From assembly GCA_037389465.1 (NCBI GenBank), contig JAZARR010000229.1, positions 2,207,501 to 2,271,500 on the forward strand: a stretch of DNA of 64,000 nucleotides, in the 5' to 3' direction. The notes below the pieces were generated by a model. That model ran no database searches. It saw only the letters and a list, made by a program, of their open reading frames with translations, and was not told the origin of the DNA. Each line of letters starts with the position of its first letter. Position 1 is the first letter of the stretch. Positions 27,781 to 40,200 of this stretch are shown here, piece after piece. Source of the stretch: Baylisascaris procyonis. Lineage: Eukaryota > Nematoda > Chromadorea > Rhabditida > Ascarididae. The position numbers and the translations under genes were made by a program.

Positions 27781-27963
27781 CAAAACGTAAAAAGACCGTA
27801 AATAACTTGCCGATTGATGCTTTCGTCGCTGATCCAAATTGGCGATAGTGGCTACATATAATGCAACAATGATCGGAACCGCAAAAACGTTTGACCACCC
27901 TGTAGGACGGCCGAAGATGCTCACTGCAGTTAAAGGAACTCCAAGCGATCGGGCATCTCCATC
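27781..27963 (-). CDS. isolated exon candidate, one predicted membrane segment
   Basis: A 183-base (61-codon) open frame on the minus strand is bounded by a good acceptor (GAAATTGCAG) and a good donor (GTATGT). It reads DGDARSLGVPLTAVSIFGRP, then a hydrophobic stretch (VFAVPIIVALYVATIANL) that could span a membrane, then DQRRKHQ. I recognise no family and found no partner exons. Overlapping frames are also open, so this may not be a gene. Confidence 0.28.
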
Positions 27964-28820
27964 CTGCAATTTCCATGAACACGCAAATATTGGAAAATTT
28001 GCATGTAGAAGAAAAAATCCGAGCAAAATAAAAGAACAACAACTTATGAAAGAGAGTCAAACTAGACTGCGAAATTAAAAGAGCACAGGTATCACAGCGA
28101 GCGGAAACGGTCTGGTACTTCATCTCCTTTCAAGTCAAAGCTTAGAAATCCTTCATATTGTGCATTAGGATTGCCTATCTATGGAAATTAACCAATCCCA
28201 GGAGTCGATCCGAAGGCCAATGAGCCGGTACTATTCAGGCACAGAGGATGCCCTCATCGGGGGTGGTAAGATGGAATAGAGGGGTTCATGACCTGGGAGT
28301 GATATTACAATGAAAGGGGTTCTAGAAGTTGGAAGGGATATTTGAGGTTTTATGGGATGCTGAGAGAAACGTTCATCCTGCATAATCAGATTAAACACAA
28401 TAATAAAACTTCTTCACAGTGATGTACCAACTAATAAAAGATATGAACAAATGATAAAGTATACTATAGGTTTTATACTACGAAAGTTTCAAACAAAGTG
28501 CTACAGTACATTAAAGGTACGATAAACGCTTTTGTGTTTTGCTCATCTTAGTAAGCAATCTCATAGTTAGCAAATAAATGTAAAATAAAGGAAATAATGC
28601 CTTAATATCTCGACGGAACATAAATAAATCAACGATTGATTCGTTTCTCAATGACTCTCGATCACTGCAAAGTGCACGTAACCTTTCTCACGTTTAATTT
28701 TGTTTGCAGTTCAAATAGAGGCCCACTGTAAATTATGGAATGCAACGTCATTCTATGATACACATTATAACATTCACACTTCATAGCGCTAGTCTATGGT
28801 TCCCTTGTTGGAACTAGTGG

Positions 28821-28860
28821 ACAGACAGACAGACAGACACACAGACAGACAGACAGACAG
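28821..28860. repeat. (ACAG)n microsatellite
   Basis: About ten ACAG units with one imperfect unit. Related CAGA- or GTCT-rich patches occur near 25440-25490, 35215-35245 and 40460-40500. Confidence 0.9.
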
Positions 28861-29029
28861 AAATGCGCACAGACATGACGTTGCCATATGCGCCTTTGCA
28901 AGGGAAATTTGCAACAGTGCGTTAAGAAGTAGTAGAATAATTTGTGACATATCTTGGAGGTCGTTTTATGGAAGTTAAAACAAATAAAACTTTTCACATA
29001 TAAGATGCACTAGTAAATACTGTGCATTT

Positions 29030-29219
29030 CGGTTCAACCAACGTTTCTGTATTGCTGGTAGTAGAGGTGCAACGCCTAGGCTGGGCTTTGGACTGCCACA
29101 CAAGTGTAAACGAGGCCTGGTGCAGAAGTCTGCTGGGGACCGCGACGGCACCAAGAGGGAAGGCCAATTCTAGCGGACTGGTGCGGAAGGCCATAAGGTG
29201 GTCCCATTCGGCGGTTTAG
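29030..29219. other. GC-rich island of unknown nature
   Basis: About 190 bases of clearly higher GC content, open on both strands (65-66 codons each way). No recognisable protein or splice borders. It may be a decayed mobile-element fragment or an unrecognised exon. Confidence 0.25.
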
Positions 29220-32200
29220 CCAGAAATCGTCGAAGATTGACTCGGAGGCGCTTTTAGAGAATCATCAACTGTTATGAGCCAATCCTATTTTACGTGAATG
29301 CCTCTTATATTCGACCCTTTACATCTCCTTCATTTCTCTAATTTTAAGGATATTACCATCCGTTATTGCCAAGATAATTACAAGCATCTTCTATATACAT
29401 TTGCTTAGTGCCAGCTGGCTGACAGTTCACGCTATCCCTCTCCCCTTTCTCTATAGAATAGTAATAAGCAGTGAAGACTGCAGCCAAAAAGCCGCCGTTT
29501 TACTCTAATTTTTTGTGATTTAAATAAAGAGAATAATACCTACATTTCATGCCTCAGATGATCTTTATTTCATCCTCTCCTCTTCACACTTTTAGATCAA
29601 CTTGGATGTTTTTCACATATTATATACATTTAAAAGAAAGGAAGTAAGTGTTATACAGCAGTCTTTAAATGCTCGTTGAGAGCATTAACAAAGAGATCTA
29701 AACGAACGATGATAATGCGTATATAAAGTAAAACAAGCAAGGGAAGAGTGCTTCGATTTTATGTGGGATTCGACTGCATCTGTCACTTCGTCAAGTTTTA
29801 TTAAATGTGATTATTAATGACGAATCCAACTTTATGTGCAGCTTGCATCTAATTATGCCAGTCAGTGGCTATATTATCTAGCAAGGTGCAAAGAGGTTGC
29901 AATTCGAGGTCACGCGGTTCATCCAAAAAAATTCGACATTTCGTGTTTAAAGATTTGCATTACGATGGGTGACGATAGTGGGTTCACATCTTGCAATGAG
30001 GTTCTTCCTAATTGATCGTATAGAATGCCGAAATAACCTTGAAAATCATTAGGTGTTCGTTCACTTCTCAAAACTATACTCATTCAACGTTCAATTTCTT
30101 TAAGATACACTTTATATTCAGCCTACTTATACAGGTGTACCTTTAATATTGTGAGGCAATTTTATAATTTCTAGTCATCGTTCAATCCATTGAAAACAAA
30201 TTCCATTGAAAATCTATGCATTCATACCTTTCATGCACATCGGAAAGTTAGTACTCAGGCAAACGATCGTACTTCTACATCAGCGAATTCGAAATCAACA
30301 TATAGATCGGCAAATCACCGATTCAGATGAAGCAAAATTTGTCAGCGAAAGTTTTTGAGAACGTTAAAATTGAATTTCACAATTCTATCAAAACTTTTAT
30401 CCTTTTTTTGAGCAAGAACCTAAGCCTTTCTTGTTTGCCCATCTCATATTTTTTTAGAATCTTAGCCAAGTCCATGACTTTGACCAAGATAAAAATTTCA
30501 GTATGCGTTCATATATACACCTATATGCATCGAAAACATCTACCCCCAAGAATTAGGCAACAAATTCGTGGCCTATAAACAGTATTCATTTCGAGAGCAG
30601 AAACTACAAATATTATCTAATAAAATTCAACGTCCCTAATTGCCCTTCGTATCCAGTATTTGCTGGTTGTGGAGGGGAACGGGGTGGAGAATGGATTGAG
30701 GAAAGGGGTGAATGAAGCTTCCGACTTGGTGAGACCATCAAGTTTGATTCGATGCCTTCTGAATTCTCATCTCGCCAATCTTATTCCCATCGAGCCGAAA
30801 GCTCATTCTCGATGAAGTGCAGTCTTCGGTCAGACTTGACCAGAATGCTTTCAGGGCTGTCAAGCTTCAGCTGAGTGTCTTTCAAAGGTCTAGCTTCCCA
30901 ATTTTCACTGACTTAACGATCTCTTGGTTTAAATCAGCATCAATGTAAGCTATATTATATGCTGCATTTGGTAGTAGTGACGTGAATATGATCTAAGCGG
31001 ATTTTACGAAAGCTTTCGTCACGCATTTCATCACGCTTTATCATCTATGATGACCGACCGGTTACAATAACTTTCCAAATATTGCAGCAACTTGCACTGC
31101 ATCGACCGGAAGCTTATTTAGTTCACAAGTTTAAAGACCATCGAAATGCGTGTACACGAAAAAAAAAATGGGACAATGAACCTGTCACGACGACATCTTT
31201 TGCCCACAAATGAACAAGACATCGGAATACAAAGGGTGAGCGTATTCTGGACAGCTGATTTGTCATGGGACTGTCTCGAAATTTAGTGCCACCTTTGTCC
31301 ATTCGAATATGACCAATACGACCTTGATGAATAGATCAATATCGCAATTGCAAATACAACTTGCAAAATCGCATTCATTGAGATTACGTAGCAAAGCCCT
31401 GTATATACGTTTATCCCCTCCTGTTTCACATCACATCTTCAACCATCAACTTTGAAATGATCTATAGATACCAAATTTCTAATTTACAGGCTTTTCATAG
31501 CCGCTGACTAATAAGAAAATAAACTTTTTTATTGAAGATTTCTACAGGTATTCGGAAGGTATTACTCGTACATATTTCAATTTTTATTGGTAATTTTTGA
31601 AAGTATTAAGTGTATAAATAAAAGTACATATTTGTGTCGATTCATTTGTTTCAGTGTTTGATGTCACCTAGCCAATGATTTATTGCAGACGTCTCGCTTA
31701 GTAGAACAAAGGTGTGGCCACCCAATGTGCAAATTTTTTTACCTTTTTCTTTTGCTCAACGTTTTTTCTCTATTTCTTTAATTTATAGTTTCTGTTAGAT
31801 AGGAAACAAAAACTTTTTCGACAACAGTTTCTAGCAATCTGCTTTATGCGGAAGTTGTTATATAATCTATAAAAGATATTATGAGTGATGATTTGAGCAT
31901 GCCGGAAATTTTGAAAAAAACAAAGGTCACGCACAATACAACTAGCGCTGCCATATACGGCAAGATTAGAGCATCGTTCGAGCAATCCTGAAAAAGCAAA
32001 AATTTTTATAACAATTCCCGCTTGGAAGCAGTACTTGAAAGAGCTTCCGGAACAACATAGCCCCTCTCAAGAATTGAAAACGTTTACTTCTAAAATGAAG
32101 TGAAAAATAAAGTGGAATAATTCTTACTTGATGGCACTTAAAATCCCATCGCAAAACACTTTATTTCTAAAGTGGGAAGAATGTTTTACGAGAATATCGC

Positions 32201-32293
32201 ATGTAAAATAATCGTTTTTTCGAGTGAAGAGGTGTTTTATGAGATCATTCCAATAAAAAAATATTCCTCTTCAGTGATATAACATTATTTCAG
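29220..32293. other. gene-poor AT-rich interval
   Basis: No gene, RNA gene or clear repeat family recognised. Short ORFs here (for example 30327-30578) are AT-biased and lack motifs. Confidence 0.5.
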
Positions 32294-32532
32294 GTGAAAT
32301 TCAGCTTTCTAATTTGCCGAATTACAACATCAAGATTGTAGTCTTGAATGATATGAAGTGCCCGTCAATCGCGATCGCACCTTCTTTCCAAACTCAAAGA
32401 CTAGTCAAGGTCGGCGGATCGTTGTTGCACCGTCGACAGAAAATTATAGAGCAATGCGCAACCGAAGTGACTATCGAAGATGCAATGGCAAGGATTGTGG
32501 CACATTACTTTAATGCACCACTTTACAACCTC
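32294..32532 (+). CDS. isolated exon candidate, unknown protein
   Basis: After a good acceptor (TTATTTCAG) a phase-1 frame runs EIQLSNLPNYNIKIVVLNDM, CPSIAIAPSFQTQRLVKVGG and onwards through RRQKIIEQCATEVTIEDAMARIV to a possible donor after YNL (GTGAAA). The frame also stays open to a stop at 32587-32589. The local base composition is more GC-rich than the flanks and the residue mix is protein-like. I do not recognise the family and see no neighbouring exons. Confidence 0.35.
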
Positions 32533-32589
32533 GTGAAATATTATACCAACACTTTATATTTTGATTTTCTTTTCCTTCCTTCATATTAA

Positions 32590-34822
32590 GTCCGACATTA
32601 TTTTCCTTAAATACCTTTCAAAAAAAGTTCAAAAAATAATACAGCAGCACTTAGTCAACGTTCGTTTACTTGATGGTGAATACAGGGGTGCAGTGATATG
32701 AAAATCGCATTTAAGAACTCAACCTGGCCAAAATTTATATATACGGAAAACCTCATAATCGTAAGCTTGTCGGGAATATTGCAAAAACATACACACGTAG
32801 ACAATCCCCCCTCATAGTTTCTTTTAAAATATCTATCAAAAATGCATCTACAAAGGCGAAATACTTGACCATAACAAAGATAAATGAGTAAATCCGATGA
32901 CAGGAAGATATCGAAGAATGGTGCAACTCATTCCAAGACTGAATCATAGATATGGTGTCTACAAGTTTAGCACCAGCTCGAACCTTCCACCTGAGTGGAA
33001 CGAGTTCAGCAATACATCTACACACGCTGATCTAGAGACTCAGCCGGCTGTCGATTAATACACACAATACGCAAGAGCAAACGCACGCAGCACAGTGTTA
33101 TTAGAGAGTGGTGTGTAGGTGCGTTCGTTGCATGGCAGTGGGTCACCGGCACTACAAAGCTTTGACGGTCGCGGTGCCAACGCCCCAATTCAGATCGTAA
33201 TGTTTGTTTTGCTGATGTGAATACTAGGCATCGTGTTCCTTAAGGTTACATTTAAAGCTTTATTTTTAATAAAAAGTATATTTTTTAAATTCCCATATAT
33301 AAAAAGTATATTTTTTTAAGTTCCCATACAACAGCAATCACTTCGTATCATCAAGGGACGATATGGAATCTATGAGGTCACACAATAATTATATTACATT
33401 TTGCTGCGAGGGGGGAATGCCAACGTGGGAATGTGGAGTCGAATGGATTCGGGTTGTGGAGTCGGGAAACATAGGTGCACCACAAAAATGCAAATCATAG
33501 CCATCTCTTATATTTTATTATCGCATGTACTTTTAAATGGAGTGCGAATCTTGTAGAGCTCTTTATGATGAAAACGGTGATCTGATTCTGAAAACGAAAA
33601 GCCATCACCTTTGCCTACCACATCGTTAATTCTTCTAGGTGAAACAATCGTCAACGTTTTTTTTTTTTAAGCGAGGCAGAGAACAGAACCTTATGAAATA
33701 GGTGCTAAGCAGTATTGAGTCGGGTTCAAAGTAGTCTTGTGAGTCGTTGGATTTGCAATGTCCGTGGCTTCCATGAGTATTGAATCACTAGAATCCGCAA
33801 TGCTATGGTGTTGCGATCGAGATTCTGAAGGCCTTAAGGGAAGAGTCGAAGGCCAATGAGCTTCAGATGTCTACGAAGCAACCTCATTCTAAAGCAGCAC
33901 GACAACAACGATGCGAACATTCATCTGCGAATAATATTAGCAACGGTTGTCGGTCTATGAGTATGTAGCTGAATCAATTTGCATATCTCATTAAGGTTTA
34001 CCTCTCAGTTGATTACTTACCTACAAACCGGTTGTCAATATTAATACCTATTGTCATACATCCGCCTATTTGTGTCCACAGATAAACACTTTAAACTCGA
34101 CATAAAAGTAAGCGAGCACAAAGTCGGGAACTACTATATAGAGGGGATGACGGTGCAGTCTAGTTGATGCAAATAAAGTCATCTTCGTGCACGAGAAGGT
34201 ATAAGCGTGGAAGACACTCCAGCCTGGCTCAAATATTCGCTTACGAGAGGTAAGCATTTCCAACATCCTCAATGCAGTCATCCTATGCATTTGCAAATGA
34301 GGGTTATAAATTCTAACAGTTGGCAGTGTTCCAAGACTGACGTCATCAACAAAATTGACGACACTTAAACGCCTGCAGCAAATCGCTCTGTTAATCAGCG
34401 AAGTGATTATTCGTTGTTCACTAAAGCTAGACCAATAATATTAGAGAGTAATTCTAAATTGATTGAGTTCACTAACAGTAGGCAGTAATTTATGCAATAG
34501 TGACCGTAATTTGCTACAAGGTTTTGTAGAAAATAGGAAGGCATATGCGCACGGGTACTGTATTTGCATATTAAAGAGATGCAACTTTTACAGTAACCAA
34601 TTTGCATCTTTATTCGCGAATCAATAAATATCATCTGGGATTATCCTTTTAGTTTCGTTTAGCGTATAAGGTGGATTCATCACGACGTGAGTACTGCCAG
34701 AACAAAGGTGACAAGCAGCACTCTCGTTGCATAATAGATGAAGATGGAACGGTATGAAATTGTTGTTCAACAACGAAGTTTAACTGTGGTCCCTTTCATG
34801 CAAGATTTACCTACATGGAAAG
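32590..34822. other. gene-poor interval
   Basis: Apart from the 30-base tandem duplication at 33271-33330 nothing is recognisable. A GAAGGCCAATGAGC 14-mer near 33850 also occurs near 28211, a hint of a dispersed repeat. Confidence 0.45.
33271..33330. repeat. 30-bp tandem duplication
   Basis: Two adjacent units of 30 bases (AAAAAGTATATTTTTT followed by an AA-TTCCCATA-type end) differ at only a few positions. Confidence 0.9.
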
Positions 34823-35036
34823 TTTTCCTATCTTCTTCCTCTTCCCCTTCCCCCCCTTCTCTTCTGTCCTCTCTTTTTTCGTCACTCGGCTTTTTCTTGT
34901 TTCTTTCCTTTCCTTTTACTTTTTTCCTTTCCCCTCCCTTTCCTCTTCCCTTACTCGGTCTTTCCTTCTCCCTTTCCCTTCCTTCCCTTTTTTCGTTTCC
35001 TCTCCCTTTATTTGTTTTTTCCACTCCTCCTTCCCA
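34823..35036. repeat. long polypyrimidine tract
   Basis: About 210 bases that are almost all C and T on the plus strand, with only scattered purines. All overlapping ORFs (Phe/Ser/Pro-rich on plus, Lys/Glu/Arg-rich on minus) are artefacts of this composition. Confidence 0.9.
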
Positions 35037-35339
35037 TAATCGTATTCTATTTCATTAAGTGCCTTCTGTATAATTTTTAAAAAGTTTCCTCTTCCTGGCA
35101 CAATTGCTCTCGCATGCCATGTGTTAATTTATGTTAACCGAAATTACCTGCATTCGTTGTGAACGTTATTTGCCTTTGCAAGTTTATCGCAAAGCGTATT
35201 ATGTTGAGAGCATATCCGTCCGTCTGCATGTGTCTGTCTGTCTGCTTGTTCGACGATTCAATTCATGAACAATTGAAGCTACATTAACAGAAGTTGGTGG
35301 GTATAATGCATATCGTAATGTGACTCCTCTGCTTACGAT

Positions 35340-35745
35340 CATTAGCACTATTTTTTGATATTACTAGCAATATTCACTAGACACTGTGAATAGGCAGTAT
35401 AAATATTATAGAAAGTACTGATAGCTACTAATGTAGGAATATTTAGTATAACTAGAGATTTAGTGATAAAGGAACTAATAGTAATTAGCAGTAATAAATG
35501 CCATTTCTGGCAGTAAGCAGCAATGGTGGCAGTAGAAAGCATTATAGTAAGCGCTGGGCATACTTTATTAGTAAGCACCATCGATAGCAGTAATAATAAG
35601 GGAGTATCGGTGGTACTGATGATTACAATAAGGTGGTTTACATAGTAGCAATAACTAATAGAAATGAATGTGGTAATTAGTAGTACTGATAAGTGGTAAC
35701 TGTAGGTACACCACCAATAGTAACAGTAATATTAGTAGTTGTTGC
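35340..35745. repeat. degenerate AGTA/TAGTAAT-rich tract
   Basis: About 400 bases dominated by AGTA, TAGTAAT, AGCAGTAAT and GGTAGT-like words, probably an old, diverged simple repeat. Confidence 0.7.
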
Positions 35746-36284
35746 GATTTGAAGCACAATTACCGAGGAATCAGTTTCCAAATGGACGAAATGTGGGGTA
35801 GGTGTAGAGGATAGACCGGTTCTCGTTGTAAAAAAATCCGTCTGCTTTCTTCGAGATATTATGCTTTGCAATTTCGCCTCTTGCAGGAATCGGATCTGAA
35901 ACGTTTGTCGAATAGGGAATTTGAGAAGTAGGATGGTTTTTTTGAAATTGGCCTCAATTGGCCGCGAATAATAAGTGTGTAAATTTCATTCCGATGAGTT
36001 GAGTGGACTTCGAGTTGAAAGATGGCCACGGATGGATAACCGATGGCTGTGCAATATGGGAAATTTTTGTAGGAATGTGGACATAAAAACCAGTGGATAA
36101 GCAGATGCGAAGACTTTCCCGGAAATTAATTTACGATAGGAATGCATAATCGCCATCATCTATTGAACCTTAAAAAGTTAGTGGTGAAAGAAATAGGCAA
36201 ATGCGGAAATTCGTTGTGAAACAATAACAAGAAAACGAAGAAACATGCACTCCTCGTTTATAAGTGAAAGTTCTGAGGGGATAG

Positions 36285-36301
36285 GGGAATGGGGGGGGGG
36301 G
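36285..36301. repeat. poly-G tract
   Basis: G homopolymer of about eleven bases preceded by GGGGAAT. Confidence 0.8.
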
Positions 36302-37240
36302 AAAGGAATTACAGACACGGCCTCAACGATCTAAAATCAGCAGTGACTGTGCAAAAGCAGGAACAGTTTTGAGGAAAACACATTTTTCTAATAATTATTT
36401 ATTTCAGTATCACAACGATGAATCTTAGTAAAGTCCACTTCAAGTTTGCAAATTTTTCTCGAATAAAGCGGAAGGAATCGATAAATAAAATCCACAGCCT
36501 CCTTCATTGCTAACTTAATGGATATAATCAAATTGTAGGTTAAATATTTCTAACAAATCGGCCTGTAATCATTCAAAATTTCAAATTCCCTAATTTAAGA
36601 TCATTAAGTGTTTTTTGAGGGGAGAATGCAAATGATAGAACACAATGAAATTATAGATTTAGTAAACTATCATTGTTCGTGTGAAGTGATCTTTTCAACA
36701 GATACATCAATGAACAATGCGAATAGAAAGAACGATTAATAAAACTTTGTTTCAGTGATTAATTTATATTCAAAAATTGGTCTCACTAAATAATCAATAT
36801 TTTTTCAAATTTTTTATCATCTAATTAAACGAAATTAATTGTCCACTATGATTGATTTTTATGCAAAATAACAGCTGAAAATAACCATCCGTCTGCAAAA
36901 TGTTTCCATAGGCAAACTAAGAGGCAAACGTTGAATTGTTCAGTTTCACCGCCTCTTTGAATGCAAAAAATACATTCCGTACAACGAAATCCTCTCGAAA
37001 TCAGCATGGAAAATGGATTTAAGTAATATTCATTTTTATATTCACTCTAATTTGTCCATTGAATTAAATTAATATTCATTTGTAAGCCAAATAATATTCA
37101 AATTAAATAAAATAATATTCAAATTCATTTAATGATTTGTTTTCCATATTTTCGATACTCTCATAAATTGAAAAGTGAAACCTCTCATAACAATTTAAGA
37201 TAAGAACACTTAACGATTATATGGCTGATGTTTTATCCTG

Positions 37241-37280
37241 CCATCTCTCCTCTCTCCCTCTCTCTCTCTCGCCTTCTCTC
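37241..37280. repeat. (TC)n microsatellite
   Basis: TC-rich run with a central uninterrupted CTCTCTCTC block. Confidence 0.85.
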
Positions 37281-40200
37281 TTAACAAAGAGGGACCCCTC
37301 CATCATTTATGCAATTTCATGAGTGAGGAGGATCGGCCATCTAAATATTTAAGAAGAATATGGCAGTACGATATAATCTATTTGTTCTCTTCTATAATTC
37401 TCATGTTGAATGCACCACTCATTGAAGCTTTACTTAGAATATTTGAAATATTTTAAGAAACCCTAAAGAATACCTCGGTTTTCCTCTCTCTATAGGATCA
37501 GTGGTCACTTCAGCTTAGTGGTCACTATAATTAGCAAGGTCAATAAATTTCTATAATTCAGCTCAGTAAGAATATCAAGAAAAAAAAATCGGTTAGTGGT
37601 CAGTTTAGTCAAATTCTATGATTTTTAAAATAATTAGAGTTTTGAATCATTTTATATAACCCTTCTTGATAGTATTTTTCTTTAATAAAGATTTGTGCCT
37701 CATTCGATAGTTGAAATCGATGGAAAAAATAGTGAACGCAATCGAAGTGTTTAATTCTTTTATATATTTTATTATACGTGCTGACAACTTAATGCCATTT
37801 AACATTGCAGTAGCCATCGATTTATTACATTCTAAACGGCGTTTCGAACAATGTAATCTTCCGAACATATAACTAGGTAATAGTTGTAATTCCCTATAAT
37901 TGATCGTAGAATGTGCTTCTTCTTTTATATTTTTTGTAATTGTGATATTAATTGTCCTCAGTTTTTTCCTTTTTTTTTTAAATTTTTCATTCGGAGACCT
38001 GTTTTATTTATTTAAAAAAAACTTTTGTATATAATAGAAGTGATGTTATCGTCTACAGAGAGAAATATATAAACAATATATAGATACACAATGATTAGCT
38101 ATAACACTCCGCTAGTCTTTGAAAAATTTGCATCATTTGGTTGAATCAATATTCACCTCGACCACTGCATCGTTTGCTTCCCATTTATTGTTTGCTTGAG
38201 ACGGTTATATATATGTCATGATATGCATTGCATTTTGGATGTATTGCAACGTTAATACTCATTAAGCGTTTAGCAAATGTGAACATTTTTGTCTATCGTG
38301 ATTGAGAACACATTTCTTAACTATCATCGCACCGATTGAAGAAAACATCTGCGCGCACAGGACGTCATAGATGGAGCAGAAATAATCGCTTCTGGGCGGT
38401 CCGCAATGCAAAAGAAGATATAATTACAGTATACTAAGGAATAAAGCCCTGCCAATAATCGCATTAAATGAGAGGTGAATGCTTAAGAAGCTCGTTGAGC
38501 TCGCCTGAATATGGAGGGAATAATCGCTAATTTGATAAGTGTTCTCACCATTATATCATCTCACCTTACACAAATAAATGAAAAAAGGAAAAACTTAATC
38601 AGAGAAATATATATAAGAAGACAAAAACATCTGTCACTACGAATATCAATCAAATGAACTCATGGTGGTCGTTAAGAACTCGTTCAATACACCTTTAAAG
38701 GTAACCTGGTTAGGTATACTGCAGTCACTGGTTCCATTCAATAGCCATTCAGCTGGAGAGAAAATGTTTTCAAACAATATTCGATGCAAATAAAGCATTC
38801 ACTATTCACCTTTCATTCTTTGTTGAGTTTTAGCAATGACATTGAGCCTTCAATAGCAATCGTTTCGGTCCCTAGTACCACATTATACATGAGATAATTA
38901 CTTCTTTACTATTTGTATAAAATCTTGAAAGTGGTAAAACTTTATGGAGGTATATTATTGCATCACTTAAGTAACTACAGAAAAAATGAATCAATACATC
39001 AGGTTTACAACCTTCAAGAAACGTCGTTCAACCGAAATTAGCTGGATGATGTAAATTGACGGAATTTGACAAAATCTACTTATGTGAGCCGTAAATAATG
39101 TTTTTGATTTCACTCAAGTCATATATAGAGCCTTGTGTTTATAATCCTCCACGATGAGGCCCAGTCTTCATCTAAAACAGAAGGCATTCCACAGAGTCGA
39201 GACAAATCTTCGATTAAAAGCATCTAGGCTGATTTAGTAAACCTAATATCCCTATCATTTAAGAGAATTAAGCAATAAATTCATAATCGAGTATAGTTTA
39301 TGCGAAACTTTCAAGCATTTTGATCTCAAATAGCGATTTGACTATGAAGTAAACAATATTATTGACTTTGATAGTTTTTTTTACTTCCGATGAGAGTTCG
39401 ATTTTATTTTTCTTTCAATTAAAACATACGATCGGTTAATTTTATGATGTTTTCAGTGAAATTATTTGTGGCATTCAACGATGATTTATGTCATTTACGA
39501 TAAAATGATACAATACAGTACAACTAAAATACGGTATTTAACACTTTGAATGTATTAGTGTCATTTACAGTTTGTCATAGCAATTAGAGATAAGTTTGAG
39601 CTCATTTCACAAATGAACCTCCAATATTGTAGTTATCAAATCAATAAAAACCTATATTACAATCATTAATACACAAGCTGAATTTAGATAAACAAATTGT
39701 GCCGATGAAAAATAAGAAAAACATTTACTCAGTTAGTAAACCTCATGAAATGCCGGAAATAACAGCATAGTAATTGAAAGTTTATAATTTCACTCACATC
39801 GAATGTTGAGAAAATTTTATCACTAAATATTCCATAGCTGCTTTATAGAAACTTTTAATCTCTTATTTTTATATTTTGCAGCGCTTGAAAAGTCTTTTGC
39901 CTTTAAATGTGCCTCTTTTCAAGAAGAGGCTTCTATTTCTCAAGTTTCTCTTCTTTATTATAATTTTTTTCTAGAAAGCTAATTAAGCAATACATACAAA
40001 CTAAAGCATTGAATAGGAGGGGATAATATCGAATCCGATTTTTCAATATTTCAGTATTTCTAGGACGATATTCAAAGAGGTCCTTGACGATTCGGGGAAT
40101 GCTTGATTGTAAAAGGACATTAGAAACACGTATTGCGTCTTTTATGCTTATGATATTATGCATGATTATTGATAGAGGTGGAAGTAGTCTTATTCGGGTA

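Noticed and set aside
27632..28123. 163-codon minus-strand ORF overlapping the orphan exon candidate
   Set aside because: Its Cys/His-rich residue mix looks like out-of-frame translation. The other frame with clean splice borders is the better candidate, and even that is weak.
34738..35101. Several ORFs of 61-106 codons on both strands
   Set aside because: All are translations of the polypyrimidine tract.
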